Part shown: piece by piece, positions 11,096 through 21,800 of the stretch | How positions within the stretch are numbered: the first letter of the stretch is position 1 | How the letters are laid out: the number at the start of each line of letters is the position of its first letter | From: Pocillopora verrucosa | Taxonomy: Eukaryota > Cnidaria > Anthozoa > Scleractinia > Pocilloporidae | Length of the DNA: 64,000 nucleotides | Assembly (NCBI RefSeq): GCF_036669915.1 | Contig: NC_089325.1 | Location: forward strand, 1-64,000 | Direction: 5' to 3' | Made by a program: the position numbers and the translations under genes | The notes under the pieces: generated by a model | Databases searched by the model: none | What the model was told of the DNA's origin: nothing | The model's input: the letters and a program-made list of their open reading frames with translations, nothing else

Positions 11096-12562
11096 ATGAA
11101 TGGAAGTTTCTCTGAAGATTCGCTCCTTAATTCCTCCCGATCCGTGTTCCCATGTCCAGGTGCTGCGCAGATTCGTGTATCAAAAGGAGAGGTATCAATT
11201 TCCCTTTACCTTGCGTTCATTGTCGGAGCCATTTCGTGTCCAAGTACAATTCTTTTGAACATTTTAGTGATCGTAACAGTATTGAAGACGAGAGAGTTAC
11301 GGACAAACTCAAACATTCTGCTAACTAGTTTGGCCGCCACTGATTTACTAGTAGGCTTAGTTCCTGCACCGCTAGCCATCGTTACAGATGCTTTGCATCA
11401 TCGAAGAACTGTATCGTTTCAAGTGACTTGTACGATGCGCAAGATTTACCTCTTTGCAATGCTCGCTACGTTCATCGCTTCATATAATCACTTGATTTTA
11501 ATTGCCTGGGAGAGGTATGTTGCGGTAGTTAGATGTTTGGAGTACAAGTTTATAGTTACAAAAGGACGCATTAAGAGAGATGTGGTAATTGCTTGGATTA
11601 CAGCCATCACAGCAACAGCCTTCTACATCGTATTCGACGCCGCTGGTGTTCAGTTGGAGGTCATTTTGGTAACGGACATCATCATATGCGTTCTTTGGTT
11701 AATTGGTTTTTTATTGGTGGTGTATTTTTATTTCATGGTTTATAAACAAATACGAAAACAGCACCGAAGTCAATTCCGTCGAGAAGACGCTCTTATCAAA
11801 GCAAGGATCGAAAGTAGAATCGCCTTTACGGCTTTTCTCCTAACATTTTTCGTGTTTGCCTCGTTTGTTCCTTTAATCGTTTCACTCTTTGCAAACTTGT
11901 CACTCATAGTGAAGCAAACTTGGCGATGGACACAAATTTTCGTCCAGGTGAACTCTCTAGTGAATCCTGCCCTCTATTTTTATAGGAACAGACGATGCAG
12001 GAAGGCTGCAGTTAAATTGCTGAAATTTAAAAAACCTCAGAAAACTCAGCCAGTACGCCAGACTAAGCTTCTTGCGAAAAGGCACCGGTACTCCATCGTG
12101 TCTCTGGATATCAAAGATTTTGTCGACACCGAAATGGCTAAACGGTCCCCTGCGCGCTCACAGTCTTGGGCGGCAGAAGCATTTGAACGCTGGATCTCCG
12201 TGCGTGGAGAACAAGATAAGGCAGTCGAGGATAGAAGAATATCATGTCCGACTTTAATAAACCATGGAAACTTGTTTGAAGTGACTCGACCTGTTACCAG
12301 AACTATCATTGTTCAGATTGAATATGCACGCCAAAAGAAACCATCAAAGAGGAGGACGAATTTATCGAATGATAGATACAATGCTAAAACATGCAATCAC
12401 CGCGGGATGCCGAGATCAGAGTCTTTGAATGAAAATGCACTAATCGTTTTGAAAAGTGGCCGTCCAAAACTAGCCGAAGTTAAGCATCATAGACGCAAAT
12501 CAGCGCCATTGGTTTTAAGAACTGAAAGCAATATTTTGAGAAAAGAAGAATTGCAACATTGA
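11096..12562 (+). CDS. Class A GPCR, orphan, with long basic cytoplasmic tail
   Basis: Intronless 488-residue seven-helix receptor. Two N-glycosylation sequons lie before TM1 (NGS at 2-4, NSS at 12-14). Hallmarks: Asn55 in TM1, Asp83 in TM2 (SLAATDLLVG), Cys112 at the start of TM3, ERY at 139-141, Trp167 in TM4 and NPALY at 290-294 in TM7. The C-terminal tail is unusually long, about 190 residues after TM7, and rich in Arg, Lys and Ser with many possible phosphorylation sites. The third intracellular loop is short. TM6 has ASFVPL rather than CWxP. It resembles the amine/adenosine-like cnidarian orphans, but the ligand cannot be inferred. The ATG at 11096 gives a normal extracellular N-terminus. 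It is not a close duplicate of the receptor at 4218-5255. Confidence 0.9.
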   Translation: MNGSFSEDSLLNSSRSVFPCPGAAQIRVSKGEVSISLYLAFIVGAISCPSTILLNILVIVTVLKTRELRTNSNILLTSLAATDLLVGLVPAPLAIVTDALHHRRTVSFQVTCTMRKIYLFAMLATFIASYNHLILIAWERYVAVVRCLEYKFIVTKGRIKRDVVIAWITAITATAFYIVFDAAGVQLEVILVTDIIICVLWLIGFLLVVYFYFMVYKQIRKQHRSQFRREDALIKARIESRIAFTAFLLTFFVFASFVPLIVSLFANLSLIVKQTWRWTQIFVQVNSLVNPALYFYRNRRCRKAAVKLLKFKKPQKTQPVRQTKLLAKRHRYSIVSLDIKDFVDTEMAKRSPARSQSWAAEAFERWISVRGEQDKAVEDRRISCPTLINHGNLFEVTRPVTRTIIVQIEYARQKKPSKRRTNLSNDRYNAKTCNHRGMPRSESLNENALIVLKSGRPKLAEVKHHRRKSAPLVLRTESNILRKEELQH

Positions 12563-12714
12563 AAAAGTTTTCGATCGATGGGCATGAGCGCTAAACATGA
12601 CAACGTAGTGAGTGGTATTTGTGACCAGAAAGGAAGACCTCAGCGGACACCAACTAAATTCCCGAATTGTTTAAATTTTGTGAATGTTCTTAAGAGAAAA
12701 GTTTAGAAGCTGCA

Positions 12715-13105
12715 AACATTTGAATGGTCTAATTACTATAGATGAAATGATTTAATTAAACTGATTAAAACAGATTGACCATTTCAAATGGTCTTATAAA
12801 TATAATGACACACCCTGATACCAGGTTCTAACTAGATGAGATATTTCAACCGCTCAAAACGGTCTTATTAGACTTGAGGTCCAACCACTTAAAACGGTCC
12901 GATATAATCCAAATGGTCTAACTAGCATGTGTGTTCTAACCTGTAAAAATGGTTTCACTAGCTAAATTTGTCCAACCTTTAGAAACGATCCAACCAATCA
13001 AAATTGTTCACTCGGTTTTTGAAATGGTCTAACCAGATAAAAAGTTAAACCTATTCAACTGGTCTACATTATACCTATATAATTAATCTTCGGAATAAAC
13101 AGTTT
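12715..13105. repeat. Degenerate minisatellite, left block
   Basis: About twenty diverged copies of a unit near 18-25 bp containing 'aaatggtctaac' or 'aaacggtcc'. Unit length and sequence vary, so this is an old decayed array. A related block resumes at 13800-14145 beyond a foldback element. Confidence 0.65.
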
Positions 13106-13343
13106 TCATTTGAGGTCCTAAAGGTCTACCTAAATCGGGATGGAAATGAAAGGTTTTCCTTAAAATTTGTGCCTTGCACCGATATCTACGGTCATTTTCA
13201 CCTGCCCACACAGATCAATGATCTCCTCGGCAGATCATGGATACAATGGATAGATACAATGGATGGATACTTTAGAGACCTAGTACTGGGTTGGCCAATC
13301 CCAGCGTCCATTCTGACCTCAGTATTAACAAATTCGCGTATTT

Positions 13344-13760
13344 ACCTTTTGGGCTTTAGATTTCACGTGTAGTGTCACGTGACTTTTGATGTAACCAAAC
13401 CCGAAAGTTCGGACATTGAGTCGAGCTTGCCCAAAAATACCTGATCAGATACATCACTGTACGCAGAAGTAGTTCGATTATTCCATGCCACAACGCGTCC
13501 TGTAACATTCTTCGCATCTGCTTCAACGGCAGCGAAATGACAACTTGCTTGACACACGATCAAATAAATGATAAAAGAAAGATGCCAATTTTGAGAGAAG
13601 AAATGTTTCTTATTTGGAAGTGGGTACTTATTTAAGAAAAATTTCCAAAGTCGAAATTTGGACACATGTGCTGCGAGCTCGACTCAATGTCCGAACTTTC
13701 GGGGTTTGTTTACATCAAAAGTCACGTGACACTGCACGTAAAAACTAATGCCCAAAAGGT
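13344..13760. mobile_element. MITE with long (about 87 bp) terminal inverted repeats
   Basis: The left arm (13344-13430) and the right arm (13673-13760) are reverse complements with few mismatches. Shared words include ACCTTTTGGGC, AGTGTCACGTGACTTTTGAT, GAAAGTTCGGACATTGAGTC and GAGCT. The roughly 240-bp centre is AT-rich and non-coding. It separates two blocks of the same degenerate minisatellite, so it probably inserted into or near that array. I see no clear target duplication. Confidence 0.8.
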
Positions 13761-13799
13761 GAATTGGGTTAAAATGACCTTCCTGTTTTAAAATAGCCT

Positions 13800-14145
13800 A
13801 AACAATAAGAATTTATAGTCATGTTATGGATCCGTTGAAATGGGCGAACTCGACAAAATGATCCAACCGGTTGAAATAGTCTAATAGATAAAATGGTCCA
13901 ATTAGCTTAACTGACTGAAAATGGTCCAACCTGCTAAAATGATGCAACCGTATAAACTGGTCCATGAAGATAAAATGGCCTAACCGGTCAATAAGGCCTG
14001 AAAAGGTTAAAATGGTCCAGCTAGATAAAATAGTCCAACTGTTCAATATGATCCAACTATGATAAAATGATCCAGCTACTCTAAATGTTCTAACCAGCTG
14101 AAGTGGTTCAAATAGTTTAACTATGTAAAATGGTATAACTGGAAA
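13800..14145. repeat. Degenerate minisatellite, right block
   Basis: Diverged units around 'aaaatggtccaac' at 16-22 bp spacing, the same motif family as 12715-13105. A minus-strand ORF through it is a repeat artefact (repeated LDHF/WTIL words). Confidence 0.65.
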
Positions 14146-14149
14146 CGTA

Positions 14150-15881
14150 AGCATAGTTTAAAGTAACGCTCGCAAAATCCTGAGTTATGTACACACCAAT
14201 AAAATTCAAAAATATTTTCCATTCCGCATGAACTGGAAGACGAGCTTGTAAAGCGGTCCGCAATTCAGTTTTGAAAGAAAAAAGCCCTAAAAGTTAAGCA
14301 CCAAAACGCAAGAAAAGCTCAAAAGAATTTACAAGAACAACGAAAATTTGCCAAGAAATTGCAAATGTCGAACTCAACGGGACAAAAGTGGTGAGTGAAC
14401 AACCATTATCTGTCGCTTGGGAATCAGTGGGGCGCGGAGGATTTGGGGATGAATCACGTGGTTTTCGGGATGAATCGGTCGTCTCTAACAGAGTATAAAA
14501 GGGAAGGAAATAAAATTGACCGCCAATAGAGGGAAACCCTAAGATTACTACTGGGCCTCGGGGCGAACAAATAAATATCAGATGACCAGTCCCCAATGTA
14601 GTGGTGGCATCGTCTCATTATCCGTTGACGCCTCTCAGCCTTTCCATTAAGACTTTTGGAGGGCTCTGAGGGTTGGGTAATAGTCTTTTGTATGAAATAA
14701 GGTACTTTTCGTGAAATGAAATACTTCATGTCTGCGTTTCTCGCATTTTGTTAGACCCCATTAAACGCAAAAGGACATGTTGCACCATGCAAGGGTAATC
14801 GTACCCGATTTTCAAATCGGCTATGCGCTCGGCGTTCGTTATTCTCCTCCAGAGCCGTTCTCAAACTCATCAACACTCCTGCTCAACGAACTTTCTTTGA
14901 GAAGGAGCGTTGCGTGACGAGTCTGAGAACGGCTGCGATGGAGACTAGGTGTTCGACCAATTACTCTCTAAAACTCCACTTCTCTTAGAGCTGCTAACTT
15001 TGTTCACTTTTCTGTTATTTCTGCTTCACTTTGTTCATATATGGATGTGGAGTTTTTTCTTTATGCCTCATAGAAGTATCCAACTTCCAAAGTGCCTATG
15101 GGCTCAATTTAACCATTTAAAAAAGACAAACAGGATAAGTGTAAACATTTATAATACCATGTGAACGAATCAGATATCGTGCCCTAACGTATGAAAATTT
15201 CCCTTACTACATTAAAAATCCCTGTTAAAACTCGTTTGCAAACCTTCAAAACAAAACTGTATAAATTATTTTGAAACACTAACCGAGTTTCCTCTTATGC
15301 AATATTTGCATGATAAATTAAAATCATAAGTCTCATCTGGTAAATGCAAAGCTAAACATGGCACTCACATTTACGTAAAACTTGCAGAAAGACAAGTGAT
15401 TCGACGTGTCTTAACAATTTCGATTTCCTAAAAGTAATCAAAATGCGTCAAAATTCAAAGATTCGCTAAATGTCAACGTTATCCTGCTTAATGAAACGTG
15501 ATTTTCCAAACAATAATTATAACTACAATAACTACAGTTAAATACATGCAGATTGATTTCCTTGAGGAAAAAATGACCTCGCTATTTTATCTAGCTACAA
15601 CACTTTTAAATCAGATAGTGTGTATGTTGGCTACAACATGTGCTTGTCATGATTATGCAAGGTACACTAAACAGTTTTCATATGTTCATTGAAAGTGATG
15701 AATTTTTCAATTGCTCAACATGATTCATTAATTATTTGACCAATTTAAGAAAACTCCCAAAACGTCTCTCCAAATTATTATGCAGTTAGCCTTCATATTT
15801 GTTTTTACCACGTACTGGATGTGTGGTTTAACTCTTTCGAACGATGCAATTCTCTTTGCTCTCCTTACAAGTTCTGCAGAG
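14150..15881. other. Intergenic downstream of NUMA1, with one hairpin repeat
   Basis: An imperfect inverted repeat lies at 14844-14943: GAGCCGTTCTCAAACTC on the left and GAGTCTGAGAACGGCT on the right. It is a small foldback element. The remainder is AT-rich with no supported gene and probably contains the NUMA1 3' UTR next to 15882. Confidence 0.5.
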
Positions 15882-18800
15882 TTATTTGGCATTTCTTTTC
15901 AAGTCGCGCGGTCTCAGCGGCTTTCTATCTTTAACTGTGCTTGCAACCAGATTCTGGGACTTTGTCTTCTTTAAGAAGCGTTTGCTGCTGTCATCTAACA
16001 GGCAACTTGACGCCGTCGACCGCGTAATTGTGCGACGCCGTGCAATCGAGGTCTTCGTTTTCTTTGGCGGCGTTATTTCGATGTTGTAAGCGAGGCTTTC
16101 TCTTCGCGAGGAACCTTCGTCTGGAGCTGCTTCATTAGGAAGATTTTCGTTTGAGCGGGACCGAAGAGATCCAAGTGCCGACTGCATGGCCGTGGCGATA
16201 CGCTGGGATCGTGGTTGTTTAGCTGGAGTAATGCTGGGGGCAGACTTAGATTTTGCTATACTCGGTCTTTCGCTGTTCTTTGGTTTAAACAGATTAGACG
16301 CACCTTCCACCGATTTTCTTTTGCGTGTGTTGAATGATTTGGCCAGTGACGCGTCCAAAGACATTCTTCCCGTTTTAAGCACATCTTCTTGCACAGAGAA
16401 GTCAGGGTTCATTTGAGTTTCTACCGGGTAAGATGTCTGTAGATGCGGCAGGCACGACGCATTCCGACGCTGCAGCTCGGCCAGTCGGTTCCAGTCATAC
16501 TCCACTTCAGCATCTTCCATTTCTGGTCCAAGCTCATCTCCCAGGATGAAGTATGCAGCACTGTTTGTAGTGCGTTTTTCAGGCGGGGTGTCACCTCGCA
16601 TGTAAATAGCACTCTGCCGGCGGCTGGCGCGAGTCTGAACTCCAGCCCTCAAGCTTGAACTTGAGGCCGAGTGCAGAGTGTTGAGAGATTTGTTTAACTG
16701 GTTACAAGCATTGCTCGGGAGTGTAGGCGCTTGCATGCTTCCCTTAACAGAGCTTGCAAAATCCGCTAGCTTCAATGGTGGGCCTTCGTCAGAATCAGTG
16801 GAGCTATCCTCTTCGAAAAACTGTTGTCGAGCGTACATTTGCGCTCTTTCCCCTTCAGTGGCCTTCCTTCGGAGCGACTCTATAATACTTTCGGACTCAG
16901 CAGAAGTTTGTCTAAGTTCTCGTATTTGTTTATCGGCATGAGCCAACTGTGCCTCCATAGAGTGTACCTCTGTGCCAAGCCGTCTGTTGATAAGAGTTTC
17001 CTCCTCGACTTTCTGCTCCAGTTGATTTTTCTCAGCTTGTAATTCCAGCATGTGATCTTTCAGCTCTGCAAACGCCTTCTCTGTCTCCTTCATTCCTTTA
17101 GAAGTACGCTTAAGCTCCTCTATCTTCGTCAGTAGTATCTTCTCTTTGCTTTCCCACTTAACTTCAGAATTTTTCACCACGTTAACTGCGTCCTCTTTCG
17201 ACGCCAGCGTTTCCTTCAACAACAAGTCAAGTTCTTCAACTTGTTTATCCTTTTCGCCAAATTTAGCTTCCAACTCAGCTATGCGCACTATCAAGCCATC
17301 TCTTGTCTCTTTTTCCTCTTCGATAATCTTGTCGATTTGTTCTTTCCCTTTCTTTTCCAACTCACTGTAATCCTTTTGCAATTTTTCGAGTGCTTCATAC
17401 TCCTGTTGTCTCTTTGTTTCTAATTCGTTGTAATCCTTCCTCAAGCTTTCAACCTCCTCTTGCACAGCGTTCGTCTCAGTTTGTTTGGCTTCTTCTAATT
17501 GACGTATCTCGTTCCTTGTTCGATCTTTCTCGGTGTCTGCTTCTTTCCTTAGCAAATCAACACTTGCTTCCAGCTCCTCTACTCTAATAACATAACTCTC
17601 GCATTTGCCTCTCAGCTCAACACATTTCTTGCGCTCCAATTCCAATTCTTCCTTGGTCGTCTCGAAACCACTGACTTCCAATTCTAGCTCAGCAACGATG
17701 CTTTTAGATTTCAGAAGCTGATTCTCCAAATGACCGTTGTCTTCTCTGGCTTTCCTCACTTCTTCGTCCAGCGTTTCTACTTCTACTCGCGCTTTCTTTC
17801 GAACTTCGATCAATTCGTCTGAATGCCTCTTAGAGTTTTCAAACATTTCGCTTCGCGTATTCATCACTTCCTCTGACAGTTGATCAAATTTCTTTTTCCA
17901 AGCTGTGCGCTCTGCGTCGCAAGCCTCCTGGATTTTTGCGGCGTTTCTTTCAGCTTCATCCAACATGGATTTCTGTTTGTTAGCGAAGGCCTCCTTCACC
18001 TCCTCGTACTCCTCCTCGAGTTGGTTAGTTTTCGTACGGAACTCAGAGGCAACCGCGGCTTTTTCTTGCGCCATACTAACGATCTTGGAATCTTTTGAAG
18101 AAAGGAAATATATTGATTAGAAATGTTCGCAGAAAGAGCGAAAGGCTGTTTAGAAAAACACCTGAGTCGGGCAGCACTATCGGTAAGAGCCGACCAAAAC
18201 AACCAAGTAGAGTGTTATCGCTAGCCAGTTACATTTTCCTCATTACTTAAGATAAATAACGCTGTTTTTGAAATACCATCGAAGAGATTCGTACAGCTGC
18301 AGTTTCCAACATTAAGATGGAATTTAAAGCAGAAATTATCAAGAAAAGGTTGCTCGAAGTATCATAGAAGTGGCTATATTGATAGGGGCTCGTTCTAACC
18401 CTAAGCAATCTCCTAATTACAGGGTAAACGATAACTTCCATCATAGAGAACAAACACACAGCAGGGTTCTAAATAAACATTGTTACTGTTTCCTATTTCT
18501 TTCCGTTCGAGAATCGCAAAATAAACTCACCCAATTCGCTTTTTAAGGCCGCTAGCATCTTCTCGTAAGTTTCTCTAACTTGATCCCTTTCTTTTTCCAA
18601 AGCTTGAATCTTCTGTAATCTATTCTCCAGTTCTTCCTCCAATCGCTGCCGCTGTTTGGTGAGTTCGTCTACCTCTTCTTTCATTAAACTCATTTCTGTG
18701 TCATATTTTAACTGGTTGTCATGTGCACGGGCATTGCTGGTTTGAAGACTGCCTTCCAAACCTGCTTTCAAATTCGCCAAGGCTTGTACTTCAATAGTCG

Positions 18801-21800
18801 TCTCTTGCAGCCGCTTTTCTCTGATATCAAGTTCTTTAGCAAGTTCTGCTTTTAGCAAGTGTTCTCTCGACAGAGCTGACTTCAGTTCTTCTACCTCTCG
18901 GAAACAATGTTCCTGTATATTCTTGAGTTGTTCGTCCATTTGTTCTCTAACAGAAAGAATGAGATAGAGAACTTATAATGTCTCCTAACATCAAAGTTAG
19001 AGAAAGAAGAGAAACAAAGACTTTTAGAATTGCATGTGGTAAAACCAAAGACAGAACAATCAAAAATGGCATGCAAAGCATACCAAACTGTCCGATGCGT
19101 GGAAAATTGCCACTGATGACCAACGATTACTCTTTCATTTGATTTGGACCTGACCAGTCGAAAAGCTGGCGCAAATTAGGGACCAACCAAGGTACAAAAG
19201 AAACCAGAAAACAGACCTCGAATGACTCTAAAAGTCGATCGTAACAAAGAAAGAATAGGCAATCGATGATAACTCTAAACTGTAGTAGTTCCACGACTAA
19301 CCAGCTCTAATGCACGACCGACACTAATGAAGCGTGGGTAAAGGCTAGTAATAAATCGGCTCTTGCATATTTCCTTGGTTGATCAATATCAATGCGTAAA
19401 ATTAGAAAATATCATCAAAAGACTGTTGATAATTACGTTTAACAGAAAGTGTAATAACTAGTCAAAGACTAAACGTATTTACTACCAGGGTTGACCTAGC
19501 CTGCGTAAGTGATGCTTTTTCGGCCATTTGATGAAGATAAAGTCGGCGGATACGAGAAGTTACGAGAACAACAACAATTGCAACAACGTGCTTTGCTCTG
19601 GCGCCTTAGCCTCTCAAAGCTCTAAAGTGCACCAAAAGGCCGCCAAATAAGCAGGCTAGGATATAACCGTGCATGATCATAGACAATACGATTGTTACTG
19701 TAGCTGCTTCCAACTGAAAAGAATAAGCGCGAGTTATTTTCGTAATAGACTGATCAATCAGCTTGCCGTTTTCACTTTTCCTTCGACTAAATAAGGTCAA
19801 ATCAAATCTTTATGTGAGTGCAGTATGCCTAGGCGGACCTCAAGCCTTCCATACTGAGTTCACCCAAATACTTGAGCATTACCTTTTATGAACTTCGACC
19901 GCCAGCTGATCTTCGAGTTCTTGGATCCTGCTTCTGGCGGTTACGTACTCTTCCTTTAAACGCAAAAATAGGTGAAATAAATAAATAACAAATTATCTCC
20001 TTTTCCTCGCCACTCCAAGCTTCTCGGTACAAGACAATACTGCCTAATTTCTTCCCTTTTCTTATCGACGACTTCCTCCACTTGACTAAAAAATTGTTGG
20101 CTTTATGTTATATCCAGCTGCTCTCATAGCGAGAAATTCTGACAGCATGGTAGTTTACGCGCGAATTGTGCGCACCACTGGCGTTCGAAACCCTCGGCTA
20201 CTCTTGACAAGGCCGGAATACTATTTATTTTTTTTTTAACATAACTGAGAATTATACCTTGTAAGAGGTCTGCATTTTCTTGGTGTCCTCCAAAGTCTCC
20301 TTTAAAGCCAGGTATTCTTCTTGGTTAACTGCTGTAGACAGACGCGACTCCAAGCGATTTTTCTCCAGTTCTAGTTCAATTACTCTGCTGTCGATGTTGA
20401 CAGCTGCCAATGGGGCATGTCGTCTTGGTGATTCGTCTTGGAAAGAAACAACAAACAGCGGTCTAGCAATAGCCATTTTGTTAACTTCGTGATGAGAATA
20501 AACAAAATTGAGGCTATTCAAAATAGTTAAGAGCTATCGTTTGTCTCACGACAAGGAAACTGACATAAAATCTGAAAGAAAGAACAAACCGTGGTCTAGC
20601 GATAGCCATTTTGTTAATTTCGTGAAAAGAATAAACAAAATTGAGGTTGCTCAAAATAGTCAAGTTCTATCGTTTTCTCATGACAAGGAAACCAACATAT
20701 AATCTGCGATTACGCATTGTAATTAAAACAACGATCTCTTGTAACCGGGAAAAGGGGTTATGAAGCCTGACCTGAAACTTACGGAGAAGCTCAATCACAG
20801 AACTTCTGTGACCCGAACAAGAGCGGGAAGTTCAAGTAGGAGTGCTCCCTAGCATTTACTCACGATCTATCATATTAAGCGTTAAGTTGAAAATACTGGA
20901 ACGATGACAATAATAATGATGATGTTAAAAAGAAACAATAAAACAATAATAGTGATACTGACGAAAATAGTAATAATAATTGTAACAATAAGTTTGGGTT
21001 AAAGAGCCTATTTATTACTTCAACATGAACCGAGCAGTTTCATGTAAAGACCGCAGAGATAACTGACTACATCCCGAATGCGCATATCGTTATATAATCA
21101 TTAGTGGCGCGCTCATTGTGATTGTTCAATTGCACGCGCCTATGTGCGCCACTTCTATATAGCCAGGTAATTTATGCCGGTATACCTCTAACAGTATTTC
21201 GTGACAATAATAATGATAATAATGATAATAACTTACAGCAAACAGTAATAATAACAAGAATGATGGTTTCCGTGTGTTTTCATAAATGTATTTAAATCTT
21301 CTACAAGGGTACTGGACAAACTTTATAAACTGAGTGATCAGTTTGGGTAGTTCTGATTAAAAATGATATCCCCCTGCTCAACGGTGCTGTCTGACCGGCC
21401 ATAATTAAGGACGTATTCTCAAAGCACGGAGATCAAAAGAAAAATCGTGTTTAAGTCCATGAAAAAACAACAGGAGGGTAGAAAAGCGAAAAAGAAAGAT
21501 TTGGTACGGTAGAAATGAAGCTTGAGGTGATTGTGAATATTGAGAAATGACTTTTAAACATGCACAAGGGATGATATTGTTTGCATGATTTTCAGTTTAG
21601 TGATGATGGTTACCTTCACTCCCCCTCAGCTCTTCATCATCAAGCGCCTTTGACCTCTGCCTCTCCATCCTAATTTCAGCAGATTTTGATGCAGCACTAA
21701 ACGCCTATGTTAGAGAATACAAATGGCTTCCATGATTATCTTTTGATTACAGAACAGAGAACTCTTTTTTTTTTTCCTGCCTTTGCAACGTGGGTCTCGT

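Noticed and set aside
12046-12309. Antisense ORF within receptor 2
   Set aside because: Overlaps the C-terminal tail coding sequence of the plus-strand receptor and has no motif of its own.
13819-14154. 111-codon minus-strand ORF with repeated LDHF and WTIL words
   Set aside because: It is produced by the degenerate minisatellite; there is no start context or domain.
16186-17587. Plus-strand ORFs of 60-87 codons across the NUMA1 last exon
   Set aside because: They are antisense shadows of the coiled-coil coding sequence, with no independent motif.
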